From Deltaproteobacteria bacterium (GTDB lineage: Bacteria > Desulfobacterota > Syntrophia > Syntrophales > UBA2210): 64,000 nucleotides of DNA. The position numbers and the translations under genes are program-made. The DNA lies in NCBI GenBank assembly GCA_016933965.1, contig JAFGTS010000011.1, positions 1 through 64,000 of the forward strand, given 5' to 3'. Under the pieces are notes generated by a model, which was not told the origin of the DNA, searched no databases, and saw only the letters and a program-made list of their open reading frames with translations. Positions 1 to 7,089 of the stretch are shown here, in pieces (within the stretch, counting starts at the first letter, position 1; every line of letters begins with the position of its first letter).

Positions 1-90
1 CTTGAACAGAAAAAAGGCATCGCCTTTGATCGCGATGCTGCAGAAATCTGCATTTCTCTTTTCAGAGATAGGGGGTTCACCTTACAGTAA
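1..90 (+). CDS. C-terminal end of a cut-off gene, possibly an HD-GYP domain protein
   Basis: Frame 1 is open from the window edge and encodes 29 residues before TAA. The stretch KGIAFDRDAAEICISLF resembles the end of HD-GYP phosphodiesterase domains, where a G-x-FDP-like motif precedes the last helix. That identification rests on one short motif. The gene stops 28 bases before a strong hairpin, which fits a real gene end. The start and all catalytic residues lie outside the window. Confidence 0.4.
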   Translation, partial: LEQKKGIAFDRDAAEICISLFRDRGFTLQ

Positions 91-118
91 CCCGATTTGA
101 TGAACAGATGAAAACAGA

Positions 119-145
119 AAGCCCGCCGAGCTCGACGGGCTTTGT
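119..145. terminator. Bidirectional hairpin terminator
   Basis: A 7-bp G/C-rich stem (AAGCCCG / CGGGCTT) lies between the end of the plus-strand gene and the 3' end of the minus-strand tRNA. Both flanks carry T-rich runs on their own strand, so it could end transcription from either side. Confidence 0.65.
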
Positions 146-154
146 GATTTCTTT

Positions 155-231
155 TGGTGGCGGTGCAGGGACTTGAACCCCGGACACTACGGATATGAGC
201 CGTATGCTCTAACCTGCTGAGCTACACCGCC
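155..231 (-). tRNA. tRNA-Met (anticodon CAU), with encoded CCA
   Basis: The minus strand folds as a complete cloverleaf. The acceptor GGCGGTG pairs with CACCGCC, followed by discriminator A and a genomically encoded CCA (155-157). The anticodon stem TACGG/CCGTA closes the loop CTCATAT, giving anticodon CAU, and the T arm has loop TTCAAGT. It has no initiator-type mismatch at the first acceptor pair, so it is an elongator methionine tRNA; a tRNA-Ile2 with modified C34 cannot be excluded by sequence alone. Confidence 0.93.
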
Positions 232-295
232 GTAATCGTAATCAGGGCGTTTTCCTACACCAGAAATCCGGACATGTCAAGCATGTTTAACGCTC

Positions 296-535
296 TCATT
301 CCTTCACTCCACCCTTAAATGATCCCGCCACTTTCCGCAGTCGGATCTTTTCAGAAAACCCGGGGTACCGTCGTATAAGTTCATCCTTTAATCTCTGTAT
401 CAACCTGCTGTCAGGAGCAAGAAGCAGAAGTCCGATGACAATGAAGGCAAGCCCCTGGAGGAAAGGAAGGAACAGTCCAATTATGCCCAGAACGACGAAA
501 AACGACCCCGTTATCAGCCTGATGATACGTTTCAT
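296..535 (-). CDS. Small inner-membrane protein, PGPGW/DUF454-like
   Basis: This 79-residue protein begins MKRIIRLITGS and has two hydrophobic segments (about residues 5-25 and 29-41) separated by a Pro/Gly turn. A basic C-terminal tail (RLKDELIRRYPG) follows. The layout matches small PGPGW-type membrane proteins of unknown function, although the exact PGPGW signature is not present. A longer frame from a TTG at 595 would overlap the end of mrpD, so the ATG at 535 is preferred. It is the last gene of the Mrp cluster and may be co-transcribed with it. Confidence 0.6.
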   Translation of the reverse strand: MKRIIRLITGSFFVVLGIIGLFLPFLQGLAFIVIGLLLLAPDSRLIQRLKDELIRRYPGFSEKIRLRKVAGSFKGGVKE

Positions 536-557
536 TGTTGGGATTTCATGAATCTGT

Positions 558-2066
558 TCACAGCTGGGGAATGGCAAACTGTATGAGATTCGCAATGATC
601 GACTGGTTATAGAAACCTACAAGCAGAACGATCGCTGCAACGATAAGCGTGGGGATGATCATGGTAAGCGGTGCTTCCCGGAACAACATCCGCCCTCCGT
701 TACCATGGCTCTCCACATGTCCATGACCGGCATCATCACTTTCGAAGCTGTAATAGCCGATCTCAATGATCCTGAAGAAGAGTACCACATTTATAAGGCT
801 TGAAAAAAGGAGCGCAAAAACAAAGAGGTAATTGCCGGCCATGACGGCACCCTGGATAAGATACCATTTACTGAAGAAGCCGCAGGTGGGGGGAACACCG
901 ATGACCGACAAGGCGACGGTGAGAAATGCCACCATCGTCAATGGCATATTGACGAACACTCCCTTGAAGCTTGCCAGATCATGCCGCCTCATCTGATACG
1001 TGATAATACCGGCGACACAAAAGAGACCGAGGGTCATGACGACATCATTGAGAATATGCAGAACAACACCCTGGAGTGCCACCGAATTTGCCAGGCCCAC
1101 ACCGCCGACCATATATCCCACTTCGGCGATAACGATGTAACAGAGCATCCGTTTCAGGTCCGTCTGAGCAAGGGCCATGATCGCGCCGGCGAAGATGGCG
1201 ATGATTCCCATGAAAAGCATGATCTGCGGCATCGGCAACAGCTCAAAGGACAGGTAGGGCCGGAATATGGTGAACATGATCCTGAACATCACGTATATCG
1301 CGATCTTCGTCATCAGGGGCGCTATGAGCGCACTCGCCACGGAAGGAGCCTTTGTGTATGCGTCGGGCAGCCAGACATGAAGGGGGAAGAGCGCCATTTT
1401 CAGGGCTATCCCGACCATGAAAAAGGCGAAGGCCACCAGGACCACCCGGGAACCGTAGAGGCGTGGCAGTATTTCCGACAGGTCCGCCATATTGAGAGAA
1501 CCGGTCACCATGTAAATGTAGCCGACACCGAGCAGATAAAAGCAGGCCCCGATCGTTCCCAGGATGATGTATCGAAAACTTGCGAGCGGCGCGCCTTCTT
1601 CACCGACGGCGATCAGCGCATAGCCGGCGAGGGAGGCGATCTCAAGGAACACATACAGATTGAAGACGTCACCGGTTATGACGATTCCCAGGAAACCCGT
1701 CACTTGCAGAAGAAACAGGGTATAAAACATGACAAATCTGTCGGGAAGCTCAAGTTCGACGCTTCTGAGCGAATAGAGAGAAACCAGAAACGCCGTCCCG
1801 GAAACGAGGACAAGCATCATGGCATTCAGGTGGTCAACGACATACTCGATCCCCCAGGGTGGAAGCCAGCTTCCCAGATAATAATGAACTGGTCCCGTCG
1901 TGATGACGGTATGCAGGACAATACAGGAGCAAACCGTCGAGAGAAAAAGGGCGAACATGGCCCAGGGGTAGCACAACTCTCTTTTCACCCAGCCGACAAG
2001 GGGGGTGATCAGTGCCGACATGAGGGGGATGATGACGACGAGGATGGTGGCCTGTTCTGAGATCAT
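558..2066 (-). CDS. mrpD: Na+/H+ antiporter subunit D (MrpD/MnhD)
   Basis: This 502-residue polytopic membrane protein belongs to the NuoL/M/N-MrpD proton-pumping family. The residues expected for ion translocation are visible: Glu142 in NLYVFLEIASL, Lys223 in GIALKMALFPLHVWLPDA with His230, and Lys254 in APLMTKIAIYV. About 14 membrane segments fill the length, which is usual for MrpD. The start overlaps the mrpC stop by 4 bases (ATGA), indicating translational coupling. It works in the inner membrane as part of a multisubunit Mrp/Mbh-type complex exchanging Na+ (or another cation) for H+. A second D-like subunit is encoded at 12178-13665. Confidence 0.93.
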   Translation of the reverse strand: MISEQATILVVIIPLMSALITPLVGWVKRELCYPWAMFALFLSTVCSCIVLHTVITTGPVHYYLGSWLPPWGIEYVVDHLNAMMLVLVSGTAFLVSLYSLRSVELELPDRFVMFYTLFLLQVTGFLGIVITGDVFNLYVFLEIASLAGYALIAVGEEGAPLASFRYIILGTIGACFYLLGVGYIYMVTGSLNMADLSEILPRLYGSRVVLVAFAFFMVGIALKMALFPLHVWLPDAYTKAPSVASALIAPLMTKIAIYVMFRIMFTIFRPYLSFELLPMPQIMLFMGIIAIFAGAIMALAQTDLKRMLCYIVIAEVGYMVGGVGLANSVALQGVVLHILNDVVMTLGLFCVAGIITYQMRRHDLASFKGVFVNMPLTMVAFLTVALSVIGVPPTCGFFSKWYLIQGAVMAGNYLFVFALLFSSLINVVLFFRIIEIGYYSFESDDAGHGHVESHGNGGRMLFREAPLTMIIPTLIVAAIVLLVGFYNQSIIANLIQFAIPQL

Positions 2067-2443
2067 TCTATTTCCTTCAGTATTTCGTCTTCTTCAAGCG
2101 TATGATATTTGCGGTACATCATGATGACGATCGCCAGGGCGACACCGAGAGTCGCGACCATGACGACGATCGCGGTAAGCATGAGGACATGGGGAAGCGG
2201 ATTGATGTACTCGGCTACGGTAATTGCGTGATGGCCGTGAGCGTCCGCATCGGTAAGGATCGGCAGAGTTGCGCCACCTTTCTTGAATGCGATGGATATG
2301 AAAAAGAGGATGATCGCCGTCTGGAATATGTTCATCCCGATGATCTTTTTTATAAAATTGTTCTTGGCGATCATCGCATAGAACCCGATCATCATGAGGG
2401 CTATATAGATCCAGTAATTGTACTTGGCGATGATGAAGTCCAT
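2063..2443 (-). CDS. mrpC: Na+/H+ antiporter subunit C (MrpC/MnhC, NuoK-like)
   Basis: The product is 126 residues with three membrane helices, the size and layout of NuoK/MrpC. Residues 28-50 (NNFIKKIIGMNIFQTAIILFF) match the family's second-helix region, and the third helix is Val/Ala-rich. The His/Asp/Ala-rich loop around residues 66-75 (ADAHGHHA) is common in MrpC. It is coupled to mrpD by a 4-base overlap and lies 88 bases after the MbhE-like gene. MrpC packs beside MrpD in the membrane arm. Confidence 0.92.
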   Translation of the reverse strand: MDFIIAKYNYWIYIALMMIGFYAMIAKNNFIKKIIGMNIFQTAIILFFISIAFKKGGATLPILTDADAHGHHAITVAEYINPLPHVLMLTAIVVMVATLGVALAIVIMMYRKYHTLEEDEILKEIE

Positions 2444-2531
2444 GGTATGCGTTTTTCCCTTCCGCTGTCCTTTATGATATGCCGGTGACAGGAGTCGTTC
2501 ACGGCCTTCTGCCGCTTCCGGTGTTCTGTAT

Positions 2532-2807
2532 CTATCGTTTCCTGCGTTTTCTCAAGAGCATGATGCATGACATGCCCGCAGTGAAAATGACCGTCGTTTC
2601 CCCCAGCGTGTCATATCCGCGATAATCGGCGAGCACCGATGTCACCATGTTGGGCGTCGCCGTATCGATCTCCGTGTTCGTTATATAGTAAGGAGAAACG
2701 TGCAAACTTGCGGGGGTATCGGGCTCGCCCCAGGGTGGCATGTCCAAGGTCCCATAGACAAGGAACGCACCGGTTATTACCGTAACGATCAGGCTCAGGA
2801 ATTTCAA
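2532..2807 (-). CDS. MbhE-like subunit (C-terminal MrpA/MrpB-N fragment) of the antiporter
   Basis: This 91-residue protein has an N-terminal membrane anchor (LSLIVTVITGAFLVYGT) and a second hydrophobic end. Between them lies the hallmark ADYRGYDTLGETTV, which in canonical MrpA sits near the C-terminus (DFRGFDTLGE) and in archaeal membrane-bound hydrogenases forms subunit MbhE. Having it as its own gene means MrpA is split, as in Mbh-type complexes. The start is a TTG, chosen because of the strong ribosome-binding site at 2815-2822. It overlaps the preceding gene by 4 bases. Confidence 0.85.
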   Translation of the reverse strand: MKFLSLIVTVITGAFLVYGTLDMPPWGEPDTPASLHVSPYYITNTEIDTATPNMVTSVLADYRGYDTLGETTVIFTAGMSCIMLLRKRRKR

Positions 2808-3049
2808 TCTTTCGACCTCCTTGTCGTCTGCATCAACGCCGCGATGAAGAGTATCGTTCCGATCCCGGCGCTCACCGAAGCCTCGGTAAAGGCCACATCG
2901 ACAGCGCCCATCTGCGCCCACATGAGACACATGAAGAAGCTGTATGCACCCAGGATCATGACGGCGCTCAAAAGGTCCTTTACGGTTATGGCTGCAATGG
3001 CACAGATGACGATGAATATCTGCAGGATAAGGTCAAAAGGAACGTTCAT
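2804..3049 (-). CDS. MbhD-like subunit (DUF4040) of the antiporter
   Basis: This 81-residue protein with two to three membrane helices carries the DUF4040 pattern VKDLLSAVMILGAYSF...DVAFTEASVSAGIGT, with the conserved acidic FTEA. In canonical Mrp systems this forms the middle-to-C-terminal part of MrpA; in Mbh/Mbs-type complexes it is the separate subunit MbhD, suggested to line the Na+ path. It starts within the mrpG stop (ATGA overlap) and its end overlaps the next gene by 4 bases. Confidence 0.88.
   Translation of the reverse strand: MNVPFDLILQIFIVICAIAAITVKDLLSAVMILGAYSFFMCLMWAQMGAVDVAFTEASVSAGIGTILFIAALMQTTRRSKD
2815..2822 (-). promoter_or_regulatory. Ribosome-binding site fixing a TTG start
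   Basis: The minus strand reads AAGGAGGT, a full match to the anti-Shine-Dalgarno sequence, 7 bases before TTG at 2807. No ATG or GTG is better placed, so this site sets the start of the MbhE-like gene. Confidence 0.8.
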
Positions 3050-3360
3050 CTCCGTTCATCCCCCTTCATCCATGGTTTCAATCCGTATCGCAGACCTGCC
3101 TTCGATATAGCGTGTGTCGCCGTCGGCTGGGCAATGAACATGAATATGGCGATGAGTATTATCTTCACTCCGTTCAGGGTGATCCCCTCATACAGCGCCA
3201 GCCCGACAAGTGAAAGAAACACCGCCAATGTGTCGCCCTTGCCCGTGGCGTGCAGGCGGGAAAAGAAATCGGGAAACCTCAGAAGGCCGACCGTTGCGGT
3301 GAAAAAGAAAAATATGCCGCCCGCTATGAACAGGATCGACAGGACCTTGAGCAGTGTCAT
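3046..3360 (-). CDS. mrpG: Na+/H+ antiporter subunit G (MrpG/MnhG)
   Basis: The product is 104 residues from MTLLKVLSILF. It shows the MrpG signature GLLRFPDFFSRLHATGKGDT followed by two membrane helices. An upstream in-frame ATG would add 15 residues overlapping mrpF; the start at 3360 preserves the 4-base overlap with the mrpF stop and aligns with the family N-terminus. It is a small membrane subunit needed for assembly of the antiporter. Confidence 0.92.
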   Translation of the reverse strand: MTLLKVLSILFIAGGIFFFFTATVGLLRFPDFFSRLHATGKGDTLAVFLSLVGLALYEGITLNGVKIILIAIFMFIAQPTATHAISKAGLRYGLKPWMKGDERR

Positions 3361-3626
3361 CGCGCCTCTCCCTCTCTCTCCAGGTATTTCGCCGCCGCGA
3401 TACATCCGACGAAATTCAGCAGCGCATAGACCAGGCTGATATCAACGAACATCTCGATCCGGTTGTAGAGATATCCGAAGATCAGCAGAATAACCAGTGT
3501 CTTGGTTCCGATCGCGGAAATCGCCGCTACCCTGTTGAACACACCTGGCCCGAAAATGACACGGTACATAACGAGAAGAACCAGGCCACACAATACCAAT
3601 CCCACACCTGCAAATAATTCGTTCAT
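3357..3626 (-). CDS. mrpF: Na+/H+ antiporter subunit F (MrpF/MnhF)
   Basis: This 89-residue, three-helix membrane protein contains the MrpF core YRVIFGPGVFNRVAAISAI, the FGPxxxDR-like region with Asn in place of the usual Asp, followed by ALLNFVGCIAAAKYLE. It overlaps mrpG by 4 bases. In archaeal numbering it corresponds to MbhB. The 78-base gap to mrpB upstream shows no separate promoter. Confidence 0.9.
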   Translation of the reverse strand: MNELFAGVGLVLCGLVLLVMYRVIFGPGVFNRVAAISAIGTKTLVILLIFGYLYNRIEMFVDISLVYALLNFVGCIAAAKYLEREGEAR

Positions 3627-3704
3627 TCACATCCTCTATTGCTGACAATTCCGTTTCAGGTTCTTCCGCCGTCGCGGTTTCTCGGCGGCAACAACCGGTC
3701 CGCG

Positions 3705-4169
3705 CTACTTCTTTTTCTTCTCTTCATCCGGGTCTTCCCCACCGGTCGATATATCGAAGAAGATGGAAAACATGACGGCCATAACCGCCAGTCCGACACC
3801 GATCTCCACACCAAGTATCCCCAGCGAACGGGCATGGGCCGGGTCGACATGCAGTATCGTGGACAGTTTGCTGTAATCAAGATAGTTCCCGAGCAGGATA
3901 AGGCAGAGAAGCCCTACACCCGAATAGATAAGGACGCCGATACTGCTGAAGAGAATGGCCATGTTCTCCGTCAACACCGATCGTACCTCGCTGTATCCAT
4001 GGGTGATATAGAGAAGTACCATGCTTGCGCCGAGGATAACCCCTCCCTGGAACCCGCCGCCGGGGCTGTAATGGCCGTGCATGATCACGTAGAGAGCGTA
4101 CAGCTGGATAAAGGGAACCAGAATCCTCGCGATCGTCTTGATGATTATATCTTCGCTCTGTATTATCAT
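3705..4169 (-). CDS. mrpB: Na+/H+ antiporter subunit B (MrpB/MnhB)
   Basis: The protein has 154 residues and four membrane helices with the MrpB signature HGHYSPGGGFQGGVILGA around residues 30-48. The C-terminus is a charged tail ending in four lysines. A Shine-Dalgarno-like AAGGAG precedes ATG 4169. It sits between mrpE and mrpF, whereas canonical Mrp operons (A-B-C-D-E-F-G) place it after A; the order here is nearer to Mbh-type modules. Confidence 0.92.
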   Translation of the reverse strand: MIIQSEDIIIKTIARILVPFIQLYALYVIMHGHYSPGGGFQGGVILGASMVLLYITHGYSEVRSVLTENMAILFSSIGVLIYSGVGLLCLILLGNYLDYSKLSTILHVDPAHARSLGILGVEIGVGLAVMAVMFSIFFDISTGGEDPDEEKKKK

Positions 4170-4184
4170 TCTCCCGCCCGCTCC

Positions 4185-4898
4185 TTATTTCAACGCCGCG
4201 AATATCCGCGCCACGTCGAGCACGTCCTGTATATAGATATGGTCGGCTTCCATGAACACATGGGCGATCCTGTCTTCCATTTCTCCCGTGTTGAGATCGT
4301 CGGCAAGTTTTTTTGAAAGGGCGTGAACGACGAACTCACCCTCCTCTATGTCGATGGTTATGGTGCCTGGCGTCAGCGTGATGGAATTCGCCAGCGTGAC
4401 CCAGGATATGTCGCTTTCAAGCTTTGTCCGGTAACGCATCAGCTCCGGATCGATCGGCATGGAGGGTGAAAGGGCGAGGTAGGCCACATGGAAATTCGCC
4501 AGGATTATCTGATACACATGCCACGGCACATATGCCAGGAACCTCTGGACGATGACCCGGATATCCCCGACGCGAACGTTCGCGAAGATAAGGCTGTGAC
4601 CGATGGTGGCAACAAGGGCGGAGCAGATGACGCCCAGCGTCAGGTGGAAGGTGTCGAATTTTGCTGAAAGAAGCGCCCAGAAGGCAAAGAGCATTATAAA
4701 AGTGGCGATGAAGTTCTGAATGCCGGAACGGGTCTTTTCGGCCCCGCGCAACAATGCCGTGATCTTTCGTTCCTCCACGCTGCGCGTTTCTGCCGTCAGC
4801 TTTGCCGCCGTATTCAGCAGGTCGACCGCCTGTCCCCGGGCGTTTTCTATGATCTTGAAGGCGTCTTCGGCAGCCTGAACAAGAAGGGTCACTTCCAT
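4185..4898 (-). CDS. mrpE: Na+/H+ antiporter subunit E (MrpE/MnhE) with an N-terminal extension
   Basis: The product is 237 residues, while MrpE is usually about 160. Residues 60-237 are a normal MrpE: membrane helices (FIATFIMLFAFWALLSA and following), the conserved ANSITLTPGTITID and the amphipathic C-terminal half. Residues 1-57 are an added charged, helix-prone segment rich in Ala/Glu/Lys/Arg (for example KIIENARGQAVDLLNTAAK) that is not a signal peptide. It lies 20 bases after the upstream stress-protein gene. The extension may dock a regulator or partner subunit; that is inference. Confidence 0.88.
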   Translation of the reverse strand: MEVTLLVQAAEDAFKIIENARGQAVDLLNTAAKLTAETRSVEERKITALLRGAEKTRSGIQNFIATFIMLFAFWALLSAKFDTFHLTLGVICSALVATIGHSLIFANVRVGDIRVIVQRFLAYVPWHVYQIILANFHVAYLALSPSMPIDPELMRYRTKLESDISWVTLANSITLTPGTITIDIEEGEFVVHALSKKLADDLNTGEMEDRIAHVFMEADHIYIQDVLDVARIFAALK

Positions 4899-4918
4899 GA
4901 GCCTGTCATCCTTTGCCG

Positions 4919-5668
4919 CTATTGTGAACCAGGGATAATAAAAACGGGCACCGGGGAAGATCCGGCAACCTGTTCCACGGTAGTCCTTGAGAACAATCTT
5001 TTGAGAACGGGCCGCTCCGGTCCCGTCCCCAGTATTATCACTGTTCCGCGGTAATCTCCCGCGGCGGTCACGAGCTCCTCGCCGGTTTTCCCGGCATAAA
5101 TATGAAACTCCGCATCAATATCAACGTCGAGGCAGACCTTTCGCGTTTCTCCCAGTCGTATCCTGAGTTCCCTGATATTCCTCACGGTAAGTTTCTCATT
5201 GATCACATGGATCATGTCGAGAACCTTGATCCGTTCCCTGAATTTCAGCGCAAAGGCAAGCGCTCTTTCGGCCGGCACGGTCCAATCCATGGCGAGAATC
5301 ACGTGGTCCAATATGTTTCCCGTTCCTCCCGCTCCGTTCAGGAGAAGCAACGGCACCGAAACCTTCGATATGATCTTCCGTAATACCGATTCATGGCTGT
5401 TCCAGTCAAGGTCCACGGCAATGAGCGTTATGCCTTCCTTTTTCACCGTCGCCAGTATCACTTCCGGGTTCAGGCTTCCCGCCACGATCTTGAAACACTC
5501 AGCATCGAAACTCGATGTCATCTTTCCCCACTCGGCGGATTCAGCGGTCAGGATACAATGGATCGAATCGAACCCTCCCCCTGAGAGATCCTTCACCCGC
5601 TTCATATGTTCGAAAGATGCATGTACATCTCTCAAATCGGTAACGAACAGTAACCGTTTCACTTCCAT
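4919..5668 (-). CDS. Universal stress protein (UspA-like, double domain)
   Basis: The 249 residues fit two Usp folds, the first degenerate. The N-terminus MEVKRLLFVTDLRD is a typical beta-1 strand, and the second half holds a G-rich ATP-binding-like loop (ILGTGPERPVLKRLF ... VPVFIIPG). The loop departs from the usual GSHG/S pattern, so nucleotide binding is uncertain. It lies between mrpE and another Usp gene, suggesting a cytoplasmic stress or nucleotide sensor acting with the antiporter. Operon membership is inferred from the 20-21 base spacings. Confidence 0.8.
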   Translation of the reverse strand: MEVKRLLFVTDLRDVHASFEHMKRVKDLSGGGFDSIHCILTAESAEWGKMTSSFDAECFKIVAGSLNPEVILATVKKEGITLIAVDLDWNSHESVLRKIISKVSVPLLLLNGAGGTGNILDHVILAMDWTVPAERALAFALKFRERIKVLDMIHVINEKLTVRNIRELRIRLGETRKVCLDVDIDAEFHIYAGKTGEELVTAAGDYRGTVIILGTGPERPVLKRLFSRTTVEQVAGSSPVPVFIIPGSQ

Positions 5669-5688
5669 TACCAGACTGCTCCCGGTAT

Positions 5689-6582
5689 TCAGTTGCCCGC
5701 TGTTTTGATGCTTGCTGGAACCAGTAAGGTGGGGAATGAAGAATATTTTGCCAACTTCTGGGCCACGTTACCCATGAAGATCTCTTTCAGGCTGCTTTTC
5801 CCCGTTGCTCCCGCAACAATCATCGTCGCTTCACGTTCACGCGCCGCTTTTTCGATCTGTTCGCTTGCATCACCCACGTACAGATGAGCGCCGGCCTCAA
5901 TGCCGGCATCGTTCAATCTGTCGCATATTTCATCGAGCCGCTTTCGCTGGTCCTTGCGTGTCGCCTGGATCTCCATGGCCGAGGAGCCTTTTATTTCTTT
6001 TTCGCTCGCCACGTTTATGACCGTCGCCGTTTTGATGATTTCCTTGAAATTCAGTATATACTCCACGGCCTGTTCACTTGCCGGGGACCAGTCCATGGCG
6101 AGAAGAGGCCGCTCAAAAGGGCGCTCGTTGATCTTTCCCGTAGGCAACATATACTTGTACACGAGAACCGGCTTTGATGCCCTTCTTAAAATTTCCACCG
6201 TGTCGCTACCCGCATACAGTTCCTCGATCTTGCCCCGTTTATGGTGTCCCGTAACGATCAGATCGACCGATTCCTCTTCTGCTGTTGATATGATCTTCGG
6301 CAGGGGATTCCCCACGACAATGTAGGCCCCCACTTCCATTCCCTGTTCAAAAAGGCTTTCAGCCCAGTCAATGAATCGGATGTTCGCGATCTCACGCAAC
6401 TTCGTTTCTTCATCCTTCAGATACCCCTTGCCCCGATGCATGGCAACCTTATCACGTTCAATAACATGCAGAAAGATAACGTGATTGAAGTTTGCCTTCC
6501 TCAGGTCCATCAGTGACTGCAGGGCGTCAAACCACAGTTCCTCAAATTGGGTGACAAACAATAATTTTTTTGATTTCATCAT
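5689..6582 (-). CDS. Universal stress protein with two UspA domains
   Basis: The product is about 297 residues. The first domain (from KKLLFVTQFEELW) contains VTGHHKRGKIEELYAGSDT, and the second contains VAGATGKSSLKEIFMGNVAQKLAKYSS with the G-x2-G-x9-G ATP-binding pattern of Usp proteins. The reading frame extends to 6597, but MMKSKK at 6582 gives the family-like N-terminus; a GAGTGGA element precedes it. It is followed closely by the second Usp gene and mrpE. Confidence 0.85.
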   Translation of the reverse strand: MMKSKKLLFVTQFEELWFDALQSLMDLRKANFNHVIFLHVIERDKVAMHRGKGYLKDEETKLREIANIRFIDWAESLFEQGMEVGAYIVVGNPLPKIISTAEEESVDLIVTGHHKRGKIEELYAGSDTVEILRRASKPVLVYKYMLPTGKINERPFERPLLAMDWSPASEQAVEYILNFKEIIKTATVINVASEKEIKGSSAMEIQATRKDQRKRLDEICDRLNDAGIEAGAHLYVGDASEQIEKAAREREATMIVAGATGKSSLKEIFMGNVAQKLAKYSSFPTLLVPASIKTAGN

Positions 6583-6651
6583 TCCACTCGCTTGCATCTT
6601 CTGTCCGCGCCGCTCTACCGCGTTCCGCGAGGCATTTCATATAGAGTTTTA

Positions 6652-7044
6652 CTATCCGATAATATTTTTCACCGTTTCGGCGAGTTCATCGGGCTCAACG
6701 GGTTTTTCTATGTACACGTCAGGTTCCGGCACGGTCTGATCGCCGAACTCGGTGAGGGCTTCCTGGGAGCGCAGAAACGTCCGCTTCGCGATACCGGAAA
6801 GGATTATTACGGGAATCCCCTTCAGAGCATCATCACTTTTCATTTCCCGGTACATGCGGATCCCACTCTGTTTCGGCATCAGCACATCGAGAATGACCAG
6901 GTCCGGCTTTTCGCTCTTCGCCAGATCGAGGCCCATTTCACCGTTTCTCGCGATCAACGGCGTGTAGCCGTTCTCCTCAAGTACTGTTTTTACAAATGCA
7001 ATGATATCAGGATCGTCATCGACGGTCAGAACTTTCTTCGGCAT
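6652..7044 (-). CDS. Single-domain CheY-like response regulator
   Basis: This 130-residue protein is one receiver domain. The acidic pocket is VDDDPD (residues 8-13), the phosphoacceptor Asp53 lies in VILDVLMP, the Thr/Ser position is in ILSG and the conserved Lys is in YIEKPV. An insert (RSQEALTEFGDQTVPEPD) lies before the Lys. There is no output domain. GGAGG sits close before the ATG. Its neighbours are two kinases upstream and Usp/antiporter genes downstream, so it may relay phosphate from them. Confidence 0.9.
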   Translation of the reverse strand: MPKKVLTVDDDPDIIAFVKTVLEENGYTPLIARNGEMGLDLAKSEKPDLVILDVLMPKQSGIRMYREMKSDDALKGIPVIILSGIAKRTFLRSQEALTEFGDQTVPEPDVYIEKPVEPDELAETVKNIIG

Positions 7045-7089
7045 TCTTGCTCCTCCTTCCTTTTTGAGCGCTCTTCGATTACGACGTTC

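Noticed and set aside
981-2060. A 359-codon plus-strand frame, rich in His/Asp/Arg
   Set aside because: It is antisense to mrpD, has the biased composition of a shadow frame and no domain; mrpD is certain.
3639-4316. A 225-codon plus-strand frame
   Set aside because: It is antisense to mrpB and the end of mrpE and has no independent support.
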